NCBI RefSeq assembly: GCF_029227915.1
Contig: NC_079877.1
Location: forward strand, 7,442,001-7,506,000
Direction: 5' to 3'
Length of the DNA: 64,000 bases
Source of the DNA: Hydractinia symbiolongicarpus
Taxonomy: Eukaryota > Cnidaria > Hydrozoa > Anthoathecata > Hydractiniidae
Shown here: piece after piece, positions 35,688-49,680 of the stretch
Layout: each line of letters opens with the position of its first letter
How positions within the stretch are numbered: position 1 is the stretch's first letter
Made by a program: the position numbers and the translations under genes
Notes under the pieces: generated by a model
What the model was told of the DNA's origin: nothing
Database searches by the model: none
The model's input: only the letters and a program-made list of their open reading frames with translations

Positions 35688-37094
35688 ATAAATAAGGCAA
35701 TAGGTCTTCAAGGAATAACATTCTTCTTAATTTGACATGATTGCTGGAATTCAGCGATTACATTAGGCTCTGGGGTAGCCCTTTTTTAAAAATTTAGATA
35801 AATAAGTCATTTTTTACTGTGGGACCAATCCTAGCCGTTAGTTCGCTCTGAAGAAATAGAGACAGCTTCAAAAAGTACATTTCATTGACTTTCAAACGGT
35901 GTCAATCCGTTTGAGTTACAACGGTTGCGTCACATATTCGTACCAACATGTATTTAGTGATTTTTTTCCGATATTACTAAGTTGCATCGCTTTCAACAGT
36001 GAAACGATTGACTGTGGGACTTAATTGAACTGATTTTGGACTTTGATCTTATAAATGTGAAAAAATGAGCCATTTTGACTACAAGAAGTAACATTCTTCT
36101 TAATTTGACATGATTGCTGGAACTCAGTGATTACACTGGGCGCTGCGGTAGCGCTTTATTTAAAAATTAAGATAAATAAGTCATTCTTTACTGTGGAACC
36201 AATCCTAGCCGTTAGTTCGCGCTGAAAAAATGAAGACATTCTCAAAAACTACATTTCATTGATTTCTTGGCGGTATAATTCCGTTTGAGTTACAACAGTT
36301 GCGTCACATATTGGTACCAACATGTATTTAGCGAAAGTATTCGGATATTACTAGGTTGCATCGCTTTTAACTGTGAAACGTTTGACTGTGCGACTTAAAT
36401 GAACTGATTTTGGACTTTGACCTTATAAATGTTATAAGTGAGACAATTGGACTCCAAGAAATAACATTCTTCTTAATTTGACATGATTGCCGGACCTCAG
36501 CGATTACACTGGACCCTGTGGTAGCGATTCATTTAAAAATTTAGATAAATAAGTCATTTTTACTGTGGGACCAATCCTAGCCGTTAGCGCGCGCTGAAGA
36601 TATAGAGACAGTTTCACAAACTCCATTTCATTGACTTTCTAACGGTGTCAATCCGTTTGAGTTACAGCGGTTGCGTCACATATTCGTACCAACATGTATT
36701 TAGCGAAAGTATTCTGATATTACTAGGTTGCATCGCTTTTAACTGTGAAACCTTTGACTGTGCGACTTATTTGAACTAATTCAGGACTTTGACCTTATAA
36801 ATGTAATAAATGAGCCATTTTGACTAAAAGAAATATCATTCTTCTTAATTTGACATGATTGCTGGAACTCAGCGATTACACTGGGCGCTGTGGTAGCGCT
36901 TTATTTAAAAATTAAGATAAATAAGTCTTTTTTTACTGTGGGACCAATCCTAGCAGTTACCGCGCGCTGAAGAAATAGAGACAGTTTCAAAACCACATTT
37001 CATTGACTTTTTAACGGTGTCAATCCGTTTGAGTTACAACAGCTGCGTCACATATTCGTACCAAAATGTATTTAGTGATTTTCTTCCGATATTA

Positions 37095-37096
37095 CA
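37095..37096 (+). other. Deletion junction inside a monomer (about 230 bp missing)
   Basis: 'cttccgatattac' is joined directly to 'agttagcacgcgctgaag'. In the paralogous copy these ends lie at 33370 and 33601, separated by 230 bases. The remnant monomer is about 143 bp. It marks the start of the 37-48 kb sub-block. Confidence 0.8.
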
Positions 37097-37505
37097 GTTA
37101 GCACGCGCTGAAGAATAAAAAAGACATTCTCAAAAACTACATTTCATTGATTTCTTGGCGGTATAATTCCGTTTGAGTTACAACGGTTGCGTCACATATT
37201 CGTACCAACATGTATTTTGCGAAAGTATTCGGATATTACTAAGTTGTATCGCTTTCAACAGTGAAACGATTGACTGTGGGACTTAGTTGAACTGATATTG
37301 GACTTTGACCTTATAAATGTGATAAATGAGCCATTTTGACTACAAGAAATGACATTCTTCTTAGTTTGACATGATTGCTTTAACTCAGCGATTACACTGG
37401 GCGATGTGATAACGCTTTATTTAAAAATTAAGATAAATAAGTCATTTTGTACTGTGGGACCAATCCTAGCCGTTATCGCGCGCTGAAGAAATAGAGACAG
37501 TTTCA

Positions 37506-38251
37506 AAAACTACATTTCATTGACTTTCTAACGGTGTCAATCCGTTTGAGTTAGAACGGTTGCGTCACATAATCGTACCAGCATGTATTTAGTGATTTTC
37601 TTCCGATATTACTAAGTTGTATTGCCTTCAACAGAGAAACGATTGACTGTGGGACTTAATTGAACTGATTTTGGGCTTTGTCCTTATAAATGTAATAAAT
37701 GAGCCATTATGACTAGAAGAAATAACATTCTCTTTAATTTGACATGATTGCTGGAACTCAGCGATTACACTATGCGCTGTGGTAGCGCTTTGTTTAAAAG
37801 TTAAGATAAATAAGTCATTTATTACGGTGGAAACAATCCTAGCCGTTATCGCACGCTGAAGAAATAGAGACAGTTTCAAAAACTACATTTCATTGACTTT
37901 CTAACGGTGTCAATCCGTTTGAGTTAGAACGGTTGCGTCACATAATCGTACCAGCATGTATTTAGTGATTTTCTTCCGATATTACTAAGTTGTATTGCCT
38001 TCAACAGAGAAACGATTGACTGTGGGACTTAATTGAACTGATTTTGGGCTTTGTCCTTATAAATGTAATAAATGAGCCATTATGACTAGAAGAAATAACA
38101 TTCTCTTTAATTTGACATGATTGCTGGAACTCAGCGATTACACTATGCGCTGTGGTAGCGCTTTGTTTAAAAGTTAAGATAAATAAGTCATTTATTACGG
38201 TGGAAACAATCCTAGCCGTTATCGCACGCTGAAGAAATAGAGACAGTTTCA
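37506..38251 (+). repeat. Two identical neighbouring monomers (2 x 373 bp)
   Basis: 37506-37878 and 37879-38251 appear identical by eye, including the rare 'gtattgccttcaacagag'. A single monomer was duplicated very recently. The same variant recurs at 43595-43846. Confidence 0.88.
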
Positions 38252-38662
38252 AAAACTACATTTCATTGACTTTCTAACCGTGTCAATCCGTTTGAATTAA
38301 AACGGTTGCGTCACATAATCGTACCAGCATGTATTTAGTGATTTTCTTCCGATATTACTAAGTTGTATCGCTTTCAACAGAGAAACGATTGACTGTGAGA
38401 CTTAATTGAACTGATTTTGGACTTTGACCTTATAAATGTAATAAATGAGCCATTATGACTAGAAGAAATATCATTCTCTTTAATTTGACATGATTGCTGG
38501 AACTCAGCGATTACACTGGGCGCTGTGGTAGCGCTTTGTTTAAAAGTTAAGATAAATAAGTCATTTATTACTGTGGAAACAATCCTAGCCGTTATCGCAC
38601 GCTGAAGAAATAGAGACAGTTTCAAAAACTACATTTCATTGACTTTCTAACGGTGTCAATCC

Positions 38663-40500
38663 GTTTGAATTAAAACGGTCGCGTCACACATTTGTACCAA
38701 CATGTATTTAGTGATATTTTTCCGATATTACTAAGTTGTATCGCTTTCAACAGTGAAACGAGTGACTGTGGGACTTAGTTGAACTGATTTTGGACTTTGA
38801 CCTTATAAATGTGATAAATGAGTCATTTTGACTACAAGAAATGACATTCTTCTTAGTTTGACATGATTGCTGGAACTCAGCGATTACACTGGGCGCTGTG
38901 GAAACGCTTTATTTAAAAATTAAAATAAATAAGTCATTTTGTACTGTGGGACCAATCCTGGCCGTTTTAGCGCGCTGAAGAAATAGAGACAGTTTCAAAA
39001 ACTACATTTCATTGACTTTCTAACGGTGTCAATCCGTTTGAGTTAGAACGGTTGCGTCACATAATCGTACCAGCATGTATTTAGTGATTTTCTTCCGATA
39101 TTACTAAGTTGTATCGCTTTCAACAGAGAAACGATTGACTGTGGGACTTAATTGAACTGATTTTGGGCTTTGACCTTATAAATGTAATAAATGAGCTATT
39201 ATGACTAGAAGAAATAACATTCTCCTTAATTTGACATGATTGCTGGAACTCAGCGATTACACTATGCGCTGTGGTAGCGCTTTGTTTAAAAGTTAAGATA
39301 AATAAGTCATTTATTACTGTGGAAACAATCCTAGCCGTTATCGCACGCTGAAGAAATAGAAACAGTTTCAAAAACTACATTTCATTGACTTTCTAACGGT
39401 GTCAATCCGTTTGAATTAAAACGGTCGCGTCACACATTCGTACCAACATGTATTTAGTGATATTTTTCCGATATTACTAAGTTGTATCGCTTTCAACAGT
39501 GAAACGATTGACTGTGGGACTTAGTTGAACTGATTTTGGACTTTGACCTTATAAATGTGATAAATGAGTCATTTTGACTACTAGAAATGAAATTCTTCTT
39601 AGTTTGACATGATTGCCGGAACTCAGCGATTACACTGGGCGCTGTGGAAACGCTTTATTTAAAAATTAAGATAAATAAGTCATTTTGTACTGTGGGACCA
39701 ATCCTGGGCGTTTTAGCGCGCTGAAGAAATAGAGACAGTTTCAAAAACTACATTTCATTGACTTTCTAACGGTGTCAATCCGTTTGAGTTAGAACGGTTG
39801 CGTCACATAATCGTACCAGCATGTATTTAGTGATTTTCTTCCGATATTACTAAGTTGTATCGCTTTCAACAGAGAAACGATTGACTGTGGGACTTAATTG
39901 AACTGATTTTGGGCTTTGACCTTATAAATGTAATAAATGAGCTATTATGACTAGAAGAAATAACATTCTCCTTAATTTGACATGATTGCTGGAACTCAGC
40001 GATTACACTATGCGCTGTGGTAGCGCTTTGTTTAAAAGTTAAGATAAATAAGTCATTTATTACGGTGGAAACAATCCTAGCCGTTATCGCACGCTGAAGA
40101 AATAGAGACAGTTTCAAAAACTACATTTCATTGACTTTCTAACCGTGTCAATCCGTTTGAATTAAAACGGTTGCGTCACATAATCGTACAAGCATGTATT
40201 TAGTGATTTTCTTCCGATATTACTAAGTTGTATCGCTTTCAACAGAGAAAGGATTGACTGTGTGACTTAATTGAACTGATTTTGGACTTTGACCTTATAA
40301 ATGTAATAAATGAGCCATTATGACTAGAAGAAATAACATTCTCTTTAATTTGACATGATTGCTGGAACTCAGCGATTACACTATGCGCTGTGGTAGCGCT
40401 TTGTTTAAAAGTTAAGATAAATAAGTCATTTATTACGGTGGAAACAATCCTAGCCGTTATCGCACGCTGAAGAAATAGAGACAGTTTCAAAAACTACATT
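38663..40500 (+). repeat. Satellite segment duplicated at a 5221-bp offset, copy 1
   Basis: Matches 43884-45720 (14 monomers away), including 'ttgaattaaaacggtcgcg' and the monomer-by-monomer order of variants. Ends are approximate. Confidence 0.75.
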
Positions 40501-41689
40501 TCATTGACTTTCTAACCGTGTCAATCCGTTTGAATTAAAACGGTTGCGTCACATAATCGTACCAGCATGTATTTAGTGATTTTCATCCGATATTACTAAG
40601 TTGTATCGCTTTCAACAGAGAAACGATTGACTGTGAGACTTAACTGAACTGATTTTGGACTTTGACCTTATAAATGTAATAAATGAGCCATTATGACTAG
40701 AAGAAATATCATTCTCTTTAATTTGACATGATTGCTGGAACTCAGCGATTACACTGGGCGATGTGATAACGCTTTATTTAAAAATTAAGATAAATAAGTC
40801 ATTTTGTACTGTGGGACCAATCCTAGCCGTTATCGCGCGCTGAAGAAATAGAGACAGTTTCAAAAACTATATTTCATTGACTTTCTAACGGTGTCAATCC
40901 GTTTGAGTTAGAACGGTTGCGTCACATAATCGTACCAGCATGTATTTAGTGATTTTCTTCCGATATTACTAAGTTGTATCGCTTTCAACAGAGAAACGAT
41001 TGACTGTGAGACTTAATTGAACTGATTTTGGACTTTGACCTTATATATGTAATAAATGAGCCATTATGACTAGAAGAAATATCATTCTCTTTAATTTGAC
41101 ATGATTGCTGGAACTCAGCGATTACACTATGCGCTGTGGTAGCGCTTTGTTTAAAAGTTAAGATAAATAAGTCATTTATTACGGTGGAAACAATCCTAGC
41201 CGTTATCGCACGCTGAAGAAATAGAGACAGTTTCAAAAACTACATTTCATTGACTTTCTAACGGTGTCAATCCGTTTGAGTTAAAACGGTTGGGTCACAT
41301 ATTCGAACCAACATATATTTAGCGATATTTTTCTGATATTACTAGGTTGCATCGCCTCAAACAGTGAAACGATTGACTGTGGGACTTAATTGAACTAACT
41401 TTGGACTGTGACCTCATAAGTGTGATAAATGAGACAATTGGACTCCAGGAAAGAACATTCTTCTTACTTTGACATGATTGCCGGAACTCAGCGATTACAC
41501 TGGACCCTGTGGTAGCAATTCATTTAAAAATTTAGATAAATAAGTCATTTTTACTGGGGGACCAATCCTAGCAGTAAGCGCGCGCTGAAGATAGAGAGAC
41601 AGTTTCAAAAACTCCATTTCATTGACTTTCTAACGGTGTCAACCCGTTTGAGTTACAACGGTTGTGTCACACATTCGTACCAACATGTA

Positions 41690-43860
41690 TTTAGTGATTT
41701 TTTTCCGATATTACTAAGTTGTATCGTTTTAAACAGTGAAACGATTGACTGTGGGACTTAATTGAACTGATTTTGGTCTTTGACCTTTTAAATGTGATAA
41801 ATGAGTCATTTTGACTACAAGAAATGATATTATTCGTAATTTGACATGATTGCTGGAACTCAGCGATTACATTAGGCTCTGTGGTAGCCCTTTTATTAAA
41901 AATTTGGATAAATAAGTAATTTTTTACTGTGGGAGCAATCCTAGCCGTTAGCACGTGCTGAAGAAATAGAGACAGTTTTAAAAACTCCATTTCATTGACT
42001 TTCTAACGGTGTCAATCTGTTTGAGTTACAACGGTTGCGTCACATATTCGTGCCAACATGTAATTAGTGATTTTTTTCCGATATTACTAAGTTGCATCGC
42101 TTTCAACAGTGAAACGATTGACTGTGGGACTTAATTGAACTGATTTTGGACTTTGACCTTATAAATGTGATAAATGAGCCATTTTGACTACAAGAAGTAA
42201 CATTCTTCTTAATTTGACATGATTGCTGAAACTCAGTGATTACACTGGGCGCTGTGGTAGCGCTTTATTTAAAAATTAAGATAAATAAGTCATTCTTTAC
42301 TGTGGGACCAATCCTAGCTGTTAGTTCGCGCTGAAGTAATGAAGACATTCTCAAAAACTACATTTCATTGATTTCTTGGCGGTATAATTCCGTTTGAGTT
42401 ACAACGGTTGCGTCACATATTCGTACCAACAGGTATTTAGCGAAAGTATTCTGATATTACTAAGTTGTATCGCTTTTAACTGTGAAATGATTGACTGTGG
42501 GACTTAATTGAACTGATTTTGGGCTTTGACCTTATAAATGTAATAAATGAGCTATTATGACAAGAAGAAATAACATTCTCCTTAATTTGACATGATTGCT
42601 GGAACTCAGCGATTACACTATGCGCTGTGGTAGCGCTTTGTTTAAAAGTTAAGATAAATAAGTCATTTATTACGGTGGAAACAATCCTAGCCGTTATCGC
42701 ACGCTGAAGAAATAGAGACAGTTTCAAAAACTACATTTCATTGACTTTCTAACCGTGTCAATCCGTTTGAATTAAAACGGTTGCGTCACATAATCGTACC
42801 AGCATGTATTTAGTGATTTTCTTCCGATATTACTAAGTTGTATCGCTTTCAACAGAGAAAGGATTGACTGTGAGACTTAATTGAACTGATTTTGGACTTT
42901 GACCTTATAAATGTAATAAATGAGCCATTATGACTAGAAGAAATATCATTCTCCTTAATTTGACATGATTGCTGGAACTCAGCGATTACACTGGGCGCTG
43001 TGGTAGCGCTTTGTTTAAAAGTTAAGATAAATAAGTCATTTATTACTGTGGAAACAATCCTAGCCGTTATCGCACGTTGAAGAAATAGAGACAGTTTCAA
43101 AAAGCACATTTCATTGACTTTCTAACGGTGTCAATCCGTTTGAATTAAAACGGTCGCGTCACACATTCGTACCAACATGTCTTTAGTAATATTTTTCCGA
43201 TATTACTAAGTTGTATCGCTTTCAACAGTGAAACGATTGACTGTGGGACTTAGTTGAACTGATTTTGGACTTTGACCTTATAAATGTGATAAATGAGTCA
43301 TTTTGACTACAAGAAATGACATTCTTCTTAGTTTGACATGATTGCTGGAACTCAGCGATTACACTGGGCGATGTGATAACGCTTTATTTAAAAATTAAGA
43401 TAAATAAGTCATTTTGTACTGTGGGACCAATCCTAGCCGTTATCGCGCGCTGAAGAAATAGAGACAGTTTCAAAAACTACATTTCATTGACTTTCTAACG
43501 GTGTCAATCCGTTTGAGTTAGAACGGTTGCGTCACATAATCGTACCAGCATGTATTTAGTGATTTTCTTCCGATATTACTAAGTTGTATTGCCTTCAACA
43601 GAGAAACGATTGACTGTGGGACTTAATTGAACTGATTTTGGGCTTTGTCCTTATAAATGTAATAAATGAGCCATTATGACTAGAAGAAATAACATTCTCT
43701 TTAATTTGACATGATTGCTGGAACTCAGCGATTACACTATGCGCTGTGGTAGCGCTTTGTTTAAAAGTTAAGATAAATAAGTCATTTATTACGGTGGAAA
43801 CAATCCTAGCCGTTATCGCACGCTGAAGAAATAGAGACAGTTTCAAAAACTACATTTCAT
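41690..43860 (+). repeat. Satellite segment duplicated at a 4103-bp offset, copy 1
   Basis: Matches 45793-47963 (11 monomers away). Shared markers include 'gtatcgttttaaacag', 'gtagcccttttattaaaa' and 'ctgaagtaatgaagac'. Outside this range the two sites differ ('ttgaattaaaacggtcgcg' against 'ttgagttacaacggttgtg'). Confidence 0.8.
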
Positions 43861-43883
43861 TGACTTTCTAACGGTGTCAATCC

Positions 43884-45720
43884 GTTTGAATTAAAACGGT
43901 CGCGTCACACATTTGTACCAACATGTATTTAGTGATATTTTTCCGATATTACTAAGTTGTATCGCTTTCAACAGTGAAACGATTGACTGTGGGACTTAGT
44001 TGAACTGATTTTGGACTTTGACCTTATAAATGTGATAAATGAGTCATTTTGACTACAAGAAATGACATTCTTCTTAGTTTGACATGATTGCTGGAACTCA
44101 GCGATTACACTGGGCGCTGTGGAAACGCTTTATTTAAAAATTAAGATAAATAAGTCATTTTGTACTGTGGGACCAATACTGGCCGTTTTAGCGCGCTGAA
44201 GAAATAGAGACAGTTTCAAAAACTACATTTCATTGACTTTCTAACGGTGTCAATCCGTTTGAGTTAGAACGGTTGCGTCACATAATCGTACCAGCATGTA
44301 TTTAGTGATTTTCTTCCGATATTACTAAGCTGTATCGCTTTCAACAGAGAAACGATTGACTGTGGGACTTAATTGAACTGATTTTGGGCTTTGACCTTAT
44401 AAATGTAATAAATGAGCTATTATGACTAGAAGAAATAACATTCTCCTTAATTTGACATGATTGCTGGAACTCAGCGATTACACTATGCGCTGTGGTAGCG
44501 CTTTGTTTAAAAGTTAAGATAAATAAGTCATTTATTACTGTGGAAACAATCCTAGCCGTTATCGCACGCTGAAGAAATAGAGACAGTTTCAAAAACTACA
44601 TTTCAATGACTTTCTAACGGTGTCAATCCGTTTGAATTAAAACGGTCGCGTCACACATTCGTACCAACATGTATTTAGTGATATTTTTCCGATATTACTA
44701 AGTTGTATCGCTTTCAACAGTGAAACGATTGACTGTGGGACTTAGTTGAACTGATTTTGGACTTTGACCTTATAAATGTGATAAATGAGTCATTTTGACT
44801 ACTAGAAATGAAATTCTTCTTAGTTTGACATGATTGCCGGAACTCAGCGATTACACTGGGCGCTGTGGAAACGCTTTATTTAAAAATTAAGATAAATAAG
44901 TCATTTTGTACTGTGGGACCAATCCTGGCCGCTTTAGCGCGCTGAAGAAATAGAGACAGTTTCAAAAACTACATTTCATTGACTTTCTAACGGTGTCAAT
45001 CCGTTTGAGTTAGAACGGTTGCGTCACATAATCGTACCAGCATGTATTTAGTGATTTTCTTCCGATATTACTAAGTTGTATCGCTTTCAACAGAGAAACG
45101 ATTGACTGTGGGACTTAATTGAACTGATTTTGGGCTTTGACCTTATAAATGTAATAAATGAGCTATTATGACTAGAAGAAATAACATTCTCCTTAATTTG
45201 ACATGATTGCTGGAACTCAGCGATTACACTATGCGCTGTGGTAGCGCTTTGTTTAAAAGTTAAGATAAATAAGTCATTTATTACGGTGGAAACAATCCTA
45301 GCCGTTATCGCACGCTGAAGAAATAGAGACAGTTTCAAAAACTACATTTCATTGACTTTCTAACCGTGTCAATCCGTTTGAATTAAAACGGTTGCGTCAC
45401 ATAATCGTACCAGCATGTATTTAGTGATTTTCTTCCGATATTACTAAGTTGTATCGCTTTCAACAGAGAAAGGATTGACTGTGAGACTTAATTGAACTGA
45501 TTTTGGACTTTGACCTTATAAATGTAATAAATGAGCCATTATGACTAGAAGAAATATCATTCTCCTTAATTTGACATGATTGCTGGAACTCAGCGATTAC
45601 ACTGGGCGCTGTGGTAGCGCTTTGTTTAAAAGTTAAGATAAATAAGTCATTTATTACTGTGGAAACAATCCTAGCCGTTATCGCACGCTGAAGAAATAGA
45701 GACAGTTTCAAAAACTACAT
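43884..45720 (+). repeat. Satellite segment duplicated at a 5221-bp offset, copy 2
   Basis: Second copy of 38663-40500. It sits between the two copies of the 4103-bp-offset segment, so at least two separate duplication events built this stretch. Confidence 0.75.
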
Positions 45721-45792
45721 TTCATTGACTTTCTAACGGTGTCAATCCGTTTGAATTAAAACGGTCGCGTCACACATTCGTACCAACATGTA

Positions 45793-47963
45793 TTTAGTGA
45801 TTTTTTTCCGATATTACTAAGTTGTATCGTTTTAAACAGTGAAACGATTGACTGTGGGACTTAATTGAACTGATTTTGGTCTTTGACCTTATAAATGTGA
45901 TAAATGAGTCATTTTGACTACAAGAAATGATATTATTCGTAATTTGACATGATTGCTGGAACTCAGCGATTACATTAGGCTCTGTGGTAGCCCTTTTATT
46001 AAAAATTTGGATAAATAAGTAATTTTTTACTGTGGGACCAATCCTAGCCGTTAGCGCGTGCTGAAGAAATAGAGACAGTTTTAAAAACTCCATTTCATTG
46101 ACTTTCTAACGGTGTCAATCTGTTTGAGTTACAACGGTTGCGTCACATATTCGTGCCAACATGTATTTAGTGATTTTTTTCCGATATTACTAAGTTGCAT
46201 CGCTTTCAACAGTGAAACGATTGACTGTGGGACTTAATTGAACTGATTTTGGACTTTGACCTTATAAATGTGATAAATGAGCCATTTTGACTACAAGAAG
46301 TAACATTCTTCTTAATTTGACATGATTGCTGAAACTCAGTGATTACACTGGGCGCTGTGGTAGCGCTTTATTTAAAAATTAAGATAAATAAGTCATTCTT
46401 TACTGTGGGACCAATCCTAGCCGTTAGTTCGCGGTGAAGTAATGAAGACATTCTCAAAAACTACATTTCATTGATTTCTTGGCGGTATAATTCCGTTTGA
46501 GTTACAACGGTTGCGTCACATATTCGTACCAACATGTATTTAGCGAAAGTATTCTGATATTACTAAGTTGTATCGCTTTTAACTGTGAAATGATTGACTG
46601 TGGGACTTAATTGAACTGATTTTGGGCTTTGACCTTATAAATGTAATAAATGAGCTATTATGACTAGAAGAAATAACATTCTCCTTAATTTGACATGATT
46701 GCTGGAACTCAGCGATTACACTATGCGCTGTGGTAGCGCTTTGTTTAAAAGTTAAGATAAATAAGTCATTTATTACGGTGGAAACAATCCTAGCCGTTAT
46801 CGCACGCTGAAGAAATAGAGACAGTTTCAAAAACTACATTTCATTGACTTTCTAACCGTGTCAATCCGTTTGAATTAAAACGGTTGCGTCACATAATCGT
46901 ACCAGCATGTATTTAGTGATTTTCTTCCGATACTACTAAGTTGAATCGCTTTCAACAGAGAAAGGATTGACTGTGAGACTTAATTGAACTGATTTTGGAC
47001 TTTGACCTTATAAATGTAATAAATGAGCCATTATGACTAGAAGAAATATCATTCTCCTTAATTTGACATGATTGCTGGAACTCAGCGATTACACTGGGCG
47101 CTGTGGTAGCGCTTTGTTTAAAAGTTAAGATAAATAAGTCATTTATTACTGTGGAAACAATCCTAGCCGTTATCGCACGTTGAAGAAATAGAGACAGTTT
47201 CAAAAACTACATTTCATTGACTTTCTAACGGTGTCAATCCGTTTGAATTAAAACGGTCGCGTCACACATTCGTACCAACATGTCTTTAGTAATATTTTTC
47301 CGATATTACTAAGTTGTATCGCTTTCAACAGTGAAACGATTGACTGTGGGACTTAGTTGAACTGATTTTGGACTTTGACCTTATAAATGTGATAAATGAG
47401 TCATTTTGACTACAAGAAATGACATTCTTCTTAGTTTGACATGATTGCTGGAACTCAGCGATTACACTGGGCGCTGTGGAAACGCTTTATTTAAAAATTA
47501 AGATAAATAAGTCATTTTGTACTGTGGGACCAATCCTGGCCGTTTTAGCGCGCTGAAGAAATAGAGACAGTTTCAAAAACTACATTTCATTGACTTTCTA
47601 ACGGTGTCAATCCGTTTGAGTTAGAACGGTTGCGTCACATAATCGTACCAGCATGTATTTAGTGATTTTCTTCCGATATTACAAAGTTGTATCGCTTTCA
47701 ACAGAGAAACGATTGACTGTGGGACTTAATTGAACTGATTTTGGGCTTTGACCTTATAAATGTAATAAATGAGCCATTATGACTAGAAGAAATAACATTC
47801 TCCTTAATTTGACATGATTGCTGGAACTCAGCGATTACACTATGCCCTGTGGTAGCGCTTTGTTTAAAAGTTAAGATAAATAAGTCATTTATCACGGTGG
47901 AAACAATCCTAGCCGTTATCGCAAGCTGAAGAAATAGAGACAGTTTCAAAAACTACATTTCAT
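45793..47963 (+). repeat. Satellite segment duplicated at a 4103-bp offset, copy 2
   Basis: Second copy of 41690-43860, about six monomers, with few differences (for example 'gcgcgtgctgaag' here against 'gcacgtgctgaag' in copy 1). Confidence 0.8.
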
Positions 47964-49680
47964 TGACTTTCTAACGGTGTCAATCCGTTTGAGTTACAAC
48001 GGTTGTGTCACACATTCGTACAAACATGTATTTAGTGATTTTTTTCCGATATTGCTAAGTTGTATCGCCTTCAACAGTGAAACGATTGACTGTGGGACTT
48101 AATTGAACTGATTTTGGTCTTTGACCTTATAAATGTGATAAATGAGTCTTTTTGACTACAAGAAATGATATTATTCGTAATTTGACATGATTGCTGGAAC
48201 TCAGCGATTACACTGGGCGCTGTGGTAGCGCTTTATTTAAAAATTAAGATAAATAAGTCATTCTTTACTGTGGGACCAATCCTAGCCGTTAGTTCGCGCT
48301 GAAGTAATGAAGACATTCTCAAAAACTACATTTCATTGATTTCTTGGCGGTATAATTCCGTTTGAGTTACAACGGTTGCGTCACATATTCGTACCAACAT
48401 GTATTTAGCGAAAGTATTCTGATATTACTATGTTGCATCGCTTTTACCTGTGAAACGTTTGACTGTGCGACTTAATCGAACTGATTTTGGACTTTGACCT
48501 CATAAGTGTGATAAATGAGACAATTGGACTCCAAGAAAGAACATTCTTCGTAAATTGACATGATTGCTGGAACTCAGCGATTACACTGGACCCTTTGGTA
48601 GCGATTCATTTAAAAATTTAGATAAATAAGTCATTTTTTACTGTAGGACCAATCCTAGCCGTTAGCGCGCGCTGAAGATATAAAGACAGTTTCACAAACT
48701 CCATTTCATTGACTTTCTAACGGTGTCAATCCGTTTGAGTTACAACGGTTGCGTCACATATTCGTACCAACATGTATTTAGCGAAAGTATTCGGATATTA
48801 CTAGGTTGCATCGCTTTTAACTGTGAAACGTTTGACTGTGCGACTTAATTGAACTGATTTTGAACTTTGACCTTATAAATGTTATAAATGAGACAATTGG
48901 ACACCAAGAAATACCATTCTTCTTAATTTGACATGATTGGTGGAACTAAGCGTATACACTGGCGCTGTGGTAGCGATTCATTTAAAAATTTAGGTAAATA
49001 AGTCATTTTTACTGTGGGACCAATCCTAGCCGTTAGCGCGCGCTGAAGATATAGAGATAGTTTCAAAAACTCCATTTCATTGACTTTCTAACTGTGTCAA
49101 TCCGTTTGAGTTAGAACGGTTGCGTCACATAATCGTACCAACATGTATTTAGTGATTTTCTTCCGATATTACTAAGTTGTATCGCTTTCAACAGAGAAAC
49201 AATTGACTGTGCGACTTAATTGAACTGATTTTGGACTTTGACCTCATAAGTGTGATAAATGAGACAATTGGACTCCAAGAAAGAACATTCTTCGTAATTT
49301 GACATGATTGCTGGAACTCAGCGATTACACTGGACCCTGTGGTAGCGATTCATTTAAAAATTTAGATAAATAAGTCATTTTTTACTGTGGGACCAATCCT
49401 AGCCGTTAGTTCGCGCTGAAGATAGAGAGACAGTTTCAAAAACTCCATTTCATTGACTTTCTAACGGTGTCAATCCGTTTGAGTTACAACGGTTGCGTCA
49501 CACATTCGTACCAACATGTATTTAGTGATTTTTTTCCGATATTACTAAGTTGTATCGCTTTAAACAGTGAAACGATTGACTGTGGGACTTAATTGAACTG
49601 ATTTTGGACTTCGACCTTATAAATGTAATAAATGAGTCATTTTGACTACAAGAAATGATATTATTTGTAATTTGACATGA

